A stretch of 28,937 nucleotides of DNA from DASRCB01 sp035653295 (GTDB lineage Bacteria; Acidobacteriota; Terriglobia; Bryobacterales; Bryobacteraceae), in the NCBI GenBank assembly GCA_035653295.1, contig DASRCB010000265.1, positions 1-28,937 on the forward strand, read 5' to 3'. The notes below the pieces were generated by a model, which had not been told where the DNA came from, made no database searches, and saw nothing but the letters and a program-made list of their open reading frames with translations. How positions within the stretch are numbered: position 1 is the first letter of the stretch; every line of letters starts with the position of its first letter. Shown here one piece after another: positions 22,426 to 28,937 of the stretch. Position numbers and translations under genes: made by a program.

Positions 22426-22938
22426 TTAGTGGATCATCAGGGTGGTCAGGGCGATGACGGCGCCTGTGGCGCCGGAGACTATGCCGGCGTACCACATGAG
22501 CTCACGTTTTGAGAGTATCGCCAGCGACGCGAGCACGATGGCTACCTCGAGGAACACTTCGCCGAGTTCGAGGCGAAAGGCGCGCCGCTCGGCCATGTCG
22601 CTTTCGTGATCGAACTCTTCCGCCTTCTTTTGGCTCTCGGCAGCATCGCTGGCGAAATGCTGCTTGTCATTGAGATACTCGGCGGGCGAAACGTGCAGCG
22701 CCTTCAGGATGTCCGCCATCGCCTTGGCCTGATATTCGCGGCCCCGCCGCGCCTGCCGCAGAGCCCATTGGTCGGCCGCCTTCTGCTGGTTGCGCAGCTC
22801 TTCGGTGGTCATGATATGGCCAAGAACGCTGACGATGGCCAGCGCAGCCGCGATAATTGCCATCGTGGCGGCCACTTTCTTGTCGAACGGCTCGCGCGCG
22901 TGTTCTGCGTGTTCCTTGAGTTCTTCGTCGACAGACAT
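22426..22938 (-). CDS. DUF4337 family membrane protein
   Basis: A 170-residue protein with a polar N-terminus (MSVDEELKEHAEHAREPFDKK), a first helix at about 24-43 (VAATMAIIAAALAIVSVLG), a charged coiled region with Gln/Lys/Glu (about 50-120) and two C-terminal helices (FLEVAIVLASLAIL, GIVSGATGAVIALTTLM). This matches DUF4337. Its ATG abuts the TAG of the peptidase gene directly (TAGATG), so it is probably made by translational coupling. Function unknown. Confidence 0.82.
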   Translation of the reverse strand: MSVDEELKEHAEHAREPFDKKVAATMAIIAAALAIVSVLGHIMTTEELRNQQKAADQWALRQARRGREYQAKAMADILKALHVSPAEYLNDKQHFASDAAESQKKAEEFDHESDMAERRAFRLELGEVFLEVAIVLASLAILSKRELMWYAGIVSGATGAVIALTTLMIH

Positions 22939-24372
22939 CTATTTGGTCGAGGTTAGCATGGGGGATACGGCCACCTCGGTCACAGCGGACCACAGAAATC
23001 GAGTCATCTCGTAAAGAGACGATTCGCGCAGGCGCTCGTCGTCGGAATGAGGGCCCCCGCCGCCATCCCTGCCCTGCTCGTCGACCACGGGTCCGAACCC
23101 GTAGGCCTGCACGCCTTTCGCCCGCAGTTGAGCCAGGTCCGTCGCGCCCGTCACCATTGCGGGCAGCGTGATCGCGCCCGGCCACATGCGTTGTTGTGCG
23201 TGCTCCAGCGCGTGGAACATATCGGTATCCAGGCGCGACGCCGGAGCGGCCGGCCGCAGAGCGTCCGCCGACGGCGCCACCTCGATACTGGGATCGTCGA
23301 TGACCCGCCGCAGCTGCGCGTAAAACCGAGGCATGTCCTCATCCGGCAGCGCTCGGATATCGAGCTCCGCTTCCGCTTCGGAGGGAATCACGTTATTCCG
23401 AAAGCCGCCGCGGATGACCGTAGGCGAGATCGAAGTGCGCAGGATGGAGTAGTGCTCCAGCTCGTGTTCGGCGAAGTACCGCTGAATAGCCGGCCCTTTG
23501 TCCGCGTCCGCGAGGTGCTGGTAACGCCAGGCCTCTTCTGGTGGGCTGATTCGGGCGAGGCGCTGGAAATAGATGCGCGTAGTTTCGTTCAGACGAGCAG
23601 GCGTCTGCCACTGCGTTACTTTCACCAGCGCGGCGGCGAGATGGGTGATCGCATTATCGAGCCGCGGCTGCGAACCGTGGCCCGCCATCCCGTGCGCGAT
23701 CAGCCGCGTGCGCCGCACTACTTTTTCCGTGGTGGTGATCTCCGAATAGCGCACTGTTCCGTTGCGCGCGGCGGTCTCGCCGCCCTCGGCCAGCGCATAC
23801 TCGGCGGCAATTTCGTCCCAGTGTTCGGCCACCAGGTAGTCGATCCCGAACTTCGTCGTGCCCTCTTCGCCCGCTTCGGCGATGAAGATCACATCGCGGT
23901 CGAGCGGCGCGCCGGTGCGCTTCAGCAGCAGCATGGTCATGAGCCCGGCCGCGACGTGGCTCTTGTCGTCGACCGTGCCGCGGCCGATTACGAAGCCCTC
24001 GCGCAGCGTGGCGCCGAATGGATCGAACTTCCAGCGGGCGCGATCGACGCCGACCACGTCCGTATGGCCCATGATAATCACGGGCCGTTTCGAACCATTG
24101 CCTTTGAGCCGTGCGACCAGGTTCGCCCGGCTCTTCTCCAGCGCGAACACCTGACACGAGATGCCCTCGCGCTCCAGAATCGGGCGCAGATAATTCACGA
24201 CGCGCGTCTCGTTCCCCGGCGGGTTGGTGGTATCGATCTGCACCAGCGCGCGGAAGTAGCCGAGCAGTTCCGGTTCGATCTGCGGCCAGTCAATGGCGCG
24301 CCGCCACGTTCCCGCCTCGCAGAGGGCCAGCAGGCCCAGGCAAAGCAGAGCGGCTCGGACGCAGGCGCCCAT
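22939..24372 (-). CDS. M20 family metallopeptidase (carboxypeptidase/aminoacylase-like), exported
   Basis: A 477-residue di-zinc hydrolase with N-terminal signal sequence (VRAALLCLGLLALCEAG). Zinc and catalytic residues are present: H103 and D105 (GHTDVV), bridging D135 (GRGTVDDKSH), catalytic E169 and ligand E170 (AEAGEEGT), and the third-site Glu in YALAEGG as in carboxypeptidase G2. The dimerisation/lid domain follows (AHGMAGHGSQPRLDNAI). It should cleave C-terminal residues or acyl groups from peptides or acylamino acids in the periplasm. The frame is open 20 codons further 5', but the ATG at 24372 starts the signal peptide and has -10-like TATCCT 8 bases upstream. Leads the unit peptidase-DUF4337-ROK. 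Confidence 0.9.
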   Translation of the reverse strand: MGACVRAALLCLGLLALCEAGTWRRAIDWPQIEPELLGYFRALVQIDTTNPPGNETRVVNYLRPILEREGISCQVFALEKSRANLVARLKGNGSKRPVIIMGHTDVVGVDRARWKFDPFGATLREGFVIGRGTVDDKSHVAAGLMTMLLLKRTGAPLDRDVIFIAEAGEEGTTKFGIDYLVAEHWDEIAAEYALAEGGETAARNGTVRYSEITTTEKVVRRTRLIAHGMAGHGSQPRLDNAITHLAAALVKVTQWQTPARLNETTRIYFQRLARISPPEEAWRYQHLADADKGPAIQRYFAEHELEHYSILRTSISPTVIRGGFRNNVIPSEAEAELDIRALPDEDMPRFYAQLRRVIDDPSIEVAPSADALRPAAPASRLDTDMFHALEHAQQRMWPGAITLPAMVTGATDLAQLRAKGVQAYGFGPVVDEQGRDGGGGPHSDDERLRESSLYEMTRFLWSAVTEVAVSPMLTSTK

Positions 24373-24442
24373 TGCGCTACAGGATACACGCTTCGCAGGT
24401 GTCGCGAGCGCCGCCACCGTGCTGTAATACACTCACGTTGAT
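24373..24442. promoter_or_regulatory. Divergent promoter region between the M20 peptidase and fructokinase genes
   Basis: On the minus strand TATCCT (24386-24381) is 8 bases before the peptidase ATG; on the plus strand TAATAC (24425-24430) is 12 bases before the kinase ATG. Neither gene has a Shine-Dalgarno sequence, so both messages would have no or very short leaders. No clear -35 elements or long palindrome were seen. Confidence 0.4.
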
Positions 24443-25363
24443 ATGAGCCTGTTCGGGGCGATCGAAGCCGGAGGGACCAAGTTCGTCTGCGGCATTGGGA
24501 CCGGTCCGGAAGACCTACGCACGGAGCGCATCCCGACCACGACGCCCGACGAAACCATCCGTCAGGCTGTCGAATACTTCCGCGCGCAGCCTGCAATCGA
24601 TGCGGTGGGAATCGGCTCCTTCGGACCCGTTGATCTGCACCGCGATTCGCCCACCTTCGGCCACATTACCTCCACGCCCAAGCCGGGCTGGCAGAACGTC
24701 GACCTTGGCGGCGAGATCCGGCGCGCCCTCGGCGTTCCGACGGGCTTCGAGACGGACGTGAACGTCGCCGCGCTGGGGGAGCTTCGGTGGGGTGCGGCGC
24801 AGGGCCTCTCCGATTTCCTGTACCTCACGGTCGGAACCGGCGTCGGCGGCGGGATCGTGGCGAACGGGCGTGTGCTGCACGGGTTGGTGCATCCGGAGCT
24901 GGGGCACATTCGCGTTCCCCACGATTTGGCGCGCGATCCATATCCCGGCGGCTGCCCGTGGCACGGCGACTGCCTGGAAGGCCTCACCTGCGGACCGGCC
25001 ATGCAGGCGCGCTGGGGAGTTCCGGCGCTGGCGCTTCCGCTGGACCATCCTGCGTGGGAGCTGGAGGCGTACTATCTCGCGCAGGCGCTGAACACCTGGG
25101 TGTGCACCCTGTCCCCGAAGCTCATCGTTCTCGGCGGCGGAGTGATGCAGCAGCCGCACTTGTTCCCGATGATTCGCCAGGAGCTGGGCCGGCTACTGAA
25201 TGGCTATGTCCGCGCCAAAGAACTCTTGGAAGGACTCGACCGCTACGTGGTTCCCCCGCAGCTCGGCGGCCGCGCCGGCGTGCTCGGCGCTCTTGTAGTG
25301 GCGCAGCAAGCGTTCGAGGAAGGCTTACCACGCACGGCGTCGCCGGGCGTCGCGGTTGTGTAG
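24443..25363 (+). CDS. ROK family fructokinase-type kinase
   Basis: A 306-residue protein: AIEAGGTKFVCGIG phosphate motif, D105 catalytic base (GFETDVNVAALGE), LTVGTGVGGGIV, and the fructokinase-type zinc ligands H155, C171, H174 and C177 (GHIRVPHD, GGCPWHGDCLEGL), which differ from the CxCGxxGC site of the other ROK kinase in this window. This pattern is that of the ScrK/YdhR/GmuE group, which phosphorylates fructose or mannose at C6. It is followed 10 bases later by a sugar-porter transporter, suggesting uptake and phosphorylation of the same sugar. Confidence 0.9.
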   Translation: MSLFGAIEAGGTKFVCGIGTGPEDLRTERIPTTTPDETIRQAVEYFRAQPAIDAVGIGSFGPVDLHRDSPTFGHITSTPKPGWQNVDLGGEIRRALGVPTGFETDVNVAALGELRWGAAQGLSDFLYLTVGTGVGGGIVANGRVLHGLVHPELGHIRVPHDLARDPYPGGCPWHGDCLEGLTCGPAMQARWGVPALALPLDHPAWELEAYYLAQALNTWVCTLSPKLIVLGGGVMQQPHLFPMIRQELGRLLNGYVRAKELLEGLDRYVVPPQLGGRAGVLGALVVAQQAFEEGLPRTASPGVAVV

Positions 25364-25373
25364 GAGGCAGGCA

Positions 25374-26711
25374 ATGACGTTGTCGGCATCACTGGTGAAG
25401 AGCACGGTAGTCGCGGCGCTGGGCGGCCTGCTTTTCGGTTTCGACACGGCGGTAATCGCCGGCACGACCGCGGACCTCACCCGCACCTACGCGCTCACGC
25501 CTGGCGGACTCGGGCTCACCGTCGCCAGCGCACTGATCGGCACCATCCTCGGCGCCCTGCTGGCCGGCATCCCCGGCGACCGCTACGGGCGCCGGGACAG
25601 TCTCCGCCTCATGGCCGTGCTCTACGTGCTCTCGGCCCTGGGTTGCGCTTTCGCCTGGAACTGGAATGCTCTGGTCTACTTTCGTTTCATCGGCGGCCTT
25701 GGAATCGGAGGGTCGTCCGTCCTCGGGCCCATGTACATCGCCGAAATTGCGCCGGCGAAGTGGCGTGGCCGGCTGGTGGGCTTCTTTCAGTTCAATGTGG
25801 TGGCCGGAATCCTGCTGGCCTATTTCTCCAACTATGTGATTGGCACGATGGGCTTCGGCGATGTCGAATGGCGCTGGAAACTCGGCGTAGCTGCGGCGCC
25901 CGCGGCGTTGTTCCTGCTGATGCTGTTCATGATTCCGCGCAGCCCGCGCTGGCTGGTCAAGAAAGGCCGGACCGCGGAGGCGCGCGAGGTGCTGCAAAAC
26001 ATCGGCGAAGAGAACGTCGAGGCCGAGCTCCAGGACATGATCGCCGCCATCGACCTCGAGCACGGCCATGCCCAGGAACCGCTGTTCAGCAGCAAGTTCA
26101 GGCTGCCCCTGTTTCTGGCCATCTCCATTGCCATGTTCAACCAGCTCTCGGGCATCAACGCGATCCTCTATTACCTCAATGACATCTTCAGCAAGGCCGG
26201 ATTCAGCAAGGTTTCCGGCGACCTGCAGGCGGTGGCTATCGGAGCGACGAATCTGATTTTCACCGTCATGGCGATGTCGGTAATCGACCATTTCGGGCGG
26301 CGCAAGCTGTTACTCGTCGGCGCTGTGGGCACGGCGTTGTGCCTGGCGGGAGTCGCTGCTATATTCGCGGCCGGCAGGTATGAAGGGCTGCTGGTTTGGC
26401 TGCTGGTCGGATATATCGCCAGCTTTGCCTTCTCGCAGGGCGCGGTGATCTGGGTTTATCTCAGCGAAGTTTTTCCCACCAGCGTGCGAGCCAAAGGCCA
26501 GAGTCTCGGCAGCTTCACGCACTGGGTCATGAACGCCCTCATCTCATGGACCTTCCCCATCATCGCGGCGTCTTCGAGGGCCGCGCCCTTCGTTTTCTTC
26601 GCAGCCATGATGGTGGTGCAGTTCGTGGTCGTGCTGACCATCTATCCGGAAACGCGGGGCGTCACCCTGGAAGATATGCAGAAGAAGCTGGCCGTCCGCG
26701 GAGCGCACTGA
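25374..26711 (+). CDS. Sugar porter family MFS transporter
   Basis: A 445-residue, 12-helix transporter of the sugar porter family. Family motifs are all visible: GFDTAVIAG in helix 1, GDRYGRRDSL between helices 2 and 3, RFIGGLGIGGSSVLGPMYIAE in helix 4, PRSPRWLVKKGR before the central loop, FNQLSGINAILYYLNDIF in helix 7, DHFGRRKLLLVG between 8 and 9, and YPETRGVTLEDM at the end. AGGAGG sits six bases before the ATG at 25374, so this start is preferred over a GTG at 25356. Probably a proton- or facilitator-type hexose/pentose carrier working with the preceding kinase. Confidence 0.93.
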   Translation: MTLSASLVKSTVVAALGGLLFGFDTAVIAGTTADLTRTYALTPGGLGLTVASALIGTILGALLAGIPGDRYGRRDSLRLMAVLYVLSALGCAFAWNWNALVYFRFIGGLGIGGSSVLGPMYIAEIAPAKWRGRLVGFFQFNVVAGILLAYFSNYVIGTMGFGDVEWRWKLGVAAAPAALFLLMLFMIPRSPRWLVKKGRTAEAREVLQNIGEENVEAELQDMIAAIDLEHGHAQEPLFSSKFRLPLFLAISIAMFNQLSGINAILYYLNDIFSKAGFSKVSGDLQAVAIGATNLIFTVMAMSVIDHFGRRKLLLVGAVGTALCLAGVAAIFAAGRYEGLLVWLLVGYIASFAFSQGAVIWVYLSEVFPTSVRAKGQSLGSFTHWVMNALISWTFPIIAASSRAAPFVFFAAMMVVQFVVVLTIYPETRGVTLEDMQKKLAVRGAH

Positions 26712-26717
26712 CCTGGT

Positions 26718-28379
26718 TTACGCCGTCTTCATGTTCTCGATCAGGTGCTCCGAAGTTCGCAGCGTGAAGGCGAGGATCGACAGCGTTGTTGTCTTATCGG
26801 TACAGTTCGGGAAAACACTGGCGTCGCATACGTAAAGATTCGGAACCTCGTGCGACTGTCCGAAGCGGTTCGTGAAGAATCGCTTCGCATCGTTCCCCAT
26901 GCGCAGTGTGCCGGTCTCGTGAAGGCTGGTGCCCGGGATGTCAGGCTCCGCCCCATGCCCAAGATATTCGGCGCCGCACGCCCGCAGCAACTGCTCGCAG
27001 GACTGCTTGCCGTGCTCCCACATGAGGAGCGCGTTTTCGTCCCATTCGAAGTGGAGGCGCGCGGCGGGGATGCCGTATATGTCCTTCACCTCCGGGTCGA
27101 TGTCTACGTAGTTCCTGTCGCTCCGCTGCGTGGGCGCCTGAATGTAGAAACTGACGGGAGTAGGGTAGCGGCGCTTGATTGCGCGCTTGTACTCGCGCCC
27201 AAAGCCTTCGATTTCGTTAAAGTACCAGGGAAACTCCGCGCATCCGCCATCCGGGTAGACCGAGTAGCCTCGGATAAACTTCTCCTGGCGCGGGTTATCC
27301 AGGTTTTGCCAGCGCGGCATCCAGGCCACGGTGCTCGCCGAGACGTTATCCGGAAAGCTCGGCTGGCCAAGTAACTGGGGAAAGTACCCGCGGGCCGTGG
27401 TGCCGTAGAGGTGATCGCAGAGATTGCGGCCCGCCTGCCCGCTGGAATTGCCAATGCCCTCGGGCCAGTAACGCGATTTCGAGTTCAGCACGATGCGCGC
27501 TGATTCGACGCACGACGCGGCAAGGACCACGTTCTTCGCGTAGACCTCGATTTCCTGTTTTGTATGGCGGTCAATATAGGCGACGCCCCTGGCACGGCCG
27601 TTCTCATCCACCAGAATGTTCTTGGCCAGCGCATTGGTGCGCAGATCGAGATTGCCGCTCTTCTCCGCGGCCGGCAGAAAGAACCACGGCGAGGAGAAGA
27701 ACGCGCCGACATCGCAGCCGTCGGTGCAGTTGGCGCAGTAATGGCACGAAGGATGGCCGTTGTGCGGTACGGTGAGCTGCGCGATGCGGTCCGGCAGGTA
27801 AGGGATGCCCACCTTATGACTGCCGCTCTCGAGAATGCGGTCGATACAGCGGAAGTTCATCGGCGGCAGATACTCGCCATCGGGATTGCTGGGCCGATTC
27901 TGCACCGTGCTGGCGACCCCGATCATCCGCTCCACGCGGCTGTAATAAGGCGCGATTTCCTCGTAAGTGATCGGCCAGTCGACATCATAGCCGTCGCGGG
28001 TTGCGGCGCGAAAATCGATGTCCGCAAAACGCGCCGACGAACGGCCCCAGAAATTCGTTTTCCCGCCCACGGCGAAGCACCGCCGCCATGTCCATTGGGT
28101 GCCGGGCGCAGTGGTGTAGACGATGTCGTGTTCCCAGATACCCTCCGTGTACTCGTTATCCATGTACCCGATCCACTTATCGCGCTTCTTCGGATCGCCA
28201 AATCCGCGAAAGGGCATGTTGTACGGCTGGCGGTGATTGCGGAAATCCTTCCCGGGATTCAGGCGGCGGCTGCCGTTGAGCGCGCAGACCTTCGCGCCGG
28301 CGCGGCAGAGGGTATGAATGGCCATGCCTCCGCCGGCGCCCGTCCCGATCACAACTACGTCATAGATGGTGTCAGGCAT
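26718..28379 (-). CDS. GMC-type FAD-dependent sugar dehydrogenase, large subunit
   Basis: A 553-residue flavoprotein: FAD motif VVVIGTGAGGGMAIHTL (about 8-24), GMC block AVGGKTNFWGRSSARF (about 103-118), HETGTLRMG (487-495) and a C-terminal DASVFPNCTDK block (519-529). Between them C212, C215, C218 and C222 (SCHYCANCTDGCDVGAFF) sit where the alpha subunit of bacterial FAD-glucose dehydrogenase carries iron-sulfur ligands. It pairs with a subunit-3 gene just upstream (5 bases apart), so an oligomeric gluconate/glucose/glucoside-type dehydrogenase feeding electrons to a cytochrome is likely. Oddities: the acidic residue after the Rossmann beta-strand is Asn35 (ALNGSRR), and the usual NPTLTI ending reads TTTLSI. 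No twin-arginine signal is on this chain; export may rely on its partner. Confidence 0.9.
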   Translation of the reverse strand: MPDTIYDVVVIGTGAGGGMAIHTLCRAGAKVCALNGSRRLNPGKDFRNHRQPYNMPFRGFGDPKKRDKWIGYMDNEYTEGIWEHDIVYTTAPGTQWTWRRCFAVGGKTNFWGRSSARFADIDFRAATRDGYDVDWPITYEEIAPYYSRVERMIGVASTVQNRPSNPDGEYLPPMNFRCIDRILESGSHKVGIPYLPDRIAQLTVPHNGHPSCHYCANCTDGCDVGAFFSSPWFFLPAAEKSGNLDLRTNALAKNILVDENGRARGVAYIDRHTKQEIEVYAKNVVLAASCVESARIVLNSKSRYWPEGIGNSSGQAGRNLCDHLYGTTARGYFPQLLGQPSFPDNVSASTVAWMPRWQNLDNPRQEKFIRGYSVYPDGGCAEFPWYFNEIEGFGREYKRAIKRRYPTPVSFYIQAPTQRSDRNYVDIDPEVKDIYGIPAARLHFEWDENALLMWEHGKQSCEQLLRACGAEYLGHGAEPDIPGTSLHETGTLRMGNDAKRFFTNRFGQSHEVPNLYVCDASVFPNCTDKTTTLSILAFTLRTSEHLIENMKTA

Positions 28380-28384
28380 TGGAA

Positions 28385-28937
28385 TCAGAACCTCGGCGGA
28401 GGTAAGTGGCGATGTTCCGGGTCGTTGGTGTGAGGACAGGCCGGCGATTCGGTATACAACCGCAGGCCTGGATAATCCAGTTCCTGCAATCCGATTTTGC
28501 TGGTGTAGTAGCCCATCACGGTGTAGCGACGGATCAGGCGGAAGAACGCGTGGCCCTCGGGATCGGCGCTGTCCCGACGCGCAACGCGTTGCAGGATTTC
28601 AGCCTGCTGCCCCGGCGTGAGGCTGGCGAATGCGCCGCCACAGGCGCGCCGGGCCGTGGAATCCAGCCAGCGCAGGCCGTCGCGCATGGGCTGCTGAATC
28701 GCAGTTTCGCCGTGCGCGGCCATGAAATCGATGAACTCGCTGACGCCGGCTTCACGCGCGCCAGGGGTTTCATCGGCGGGAATAATCAGCCCTGTAAGCA
28801 CGTCGATGGTGTGATATTCGGCGGCCGAGAAGTATGAAGGCTCGTAGGCCGCGGCTCGGGCGGGAGGCGCGGCGTCGCCGGCATGCTCATGGTGCTGGGC
28901 CGATACCCAGCGGCTGAATCCCGGGAACTGGCTGGCT
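28385..28937 (-). CDS. Gluconate 2-dehydrogenase subunit 3 family protein, start outside the window
   Basis: The frame is open from the window edge to the stop at 28385-28387 (about 183 residues seen). SYFSAAEYHTIDVLTGLIIP, ADETPGAREAGVSEFIDFM and GHAFFRLIRRYTVMGYYTSK are the family's hallmark segments. In characterised members this small subunit carries the twin-arginine signal and escorts the GMC large subunit to the periplasm; the N-terminus that would show this is missing here. The C-terminus ends in a His/Pro-rich tail (HTNDPEHRHLPPPRF). Co-transcribed with the GMC gene. Confidence 0.9.
   Translation of the reverse strand, partial: ASQFPGFSRWVSAQHHEHAGDAAPPARAAAYEPSYFSAAEYHTIDVLTGLIIPADETPGAREAGVSEFIDFMAAHGETAIQQPMRDGLRWLDSTARRACGGAFASLTPGQQAEILQRVARRDSADPEGHAFFRLIRRYTVMGYYTSKIGLQELDYPGLRLYTESPACPHTNDPEHRHLPPPRF

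Noticed and set aside
23047..24441. A 464-codon open frame on the plus strand across the M20 peptidase gene
   Set aside because: It is the antisense of a gene with all catalytic motifs intact; its own translation is Arg/His-rich with no family resemblance, as expected in GC-rich DNA.

Overview
The window (about 29 kb, GC-rich, densely coding) looks like chromosomal DNA of an Acidobacteriota bacterium, probably from the Bryobacterales/Solibacter side of the phylum. The main reasons are a PadR-type repressor fused by a TGA-ATG junction to a ~930-residue duplicated-FtsX permease (the acidobacterial ADOP architecture), an ECF sigma/anti-sigma/DUF3106 cassette, and DUF2934, DUF6496 and DUF4337 small proteins. 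The taxonomic call is inference from gene families, not from a marker gene. I saw no rRNA, tRNA, CRISPR array, insertion sequence, integrase or phage gene.

Layout. 1-215: 3' end of a PEBP/YbhB-family protein. 224-3367 (minus): padR-ADOP permease pair behind a palindrome-rich promoter. 3631-5884 (minus): ECF sigma factor, zinc-finger anti-sigma factor, DUF3106 periplasmic protein and a Gly/Tyr/His-rich secreted repeat protein. 6031-10679 (plus): a tight four-gene operon of exported amidohydrolase, FucP-like sugar symporter, aldo/keto reductase and zinc alcohol dehydrogenase, followed by inorganic pyrophosphatase (10687-11226). 11355-13310 (minus): flbD-motA-motB motility operon. 13379-14579: MerR-like regulator diverging from the rRNA methyltransferase RlmB. 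14574-16144: divergent DUF6496 (minus) and DUF2934/general-stress-17M-like (plus) genes. 16205-18471: larE, overlapping tail-to-tail with a c-di-AMP synthase (cdaA) that carries its own YbbR domain, then a 58-residue membrane peptide. 18877-21554: typA/bipA and an exported lipoprotein-sorting-like protein. 21551-24372 (minus): M20 peptidase, DUF4337 protein, ROK kinase. 24443-26711 (plus): fructokinase-type ROK kinase and sugar-porter MFS transporter. 26718-28937 (minus): GMC flavin dehydrogenase and its small subunit (gluconate dehydrogenase subunit 3 family), running off the window.

Functionally the accessory content is mostly carbohydrate uptake, phosphorylation and oxidation (two MFS sugar transporters, two ROK kinases, AKR, MDR, GMC dehydrogenase), mixed with envelope/stress functions (ECF cassette, CdaA, PadR-ADOP, stress proteins) and a motility stator operon. 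The observations I would follow up are the CdaA-YbbR single-chain fusion, the four-Cys motif in the GMC dehydrogenase, the ECF-linked Gly/Tyr/His repeat protein, the sugar operon at 6031-10679, and a recurrent promoter arrangement implying leaderless or near-leaderless transcripts for several first genes.
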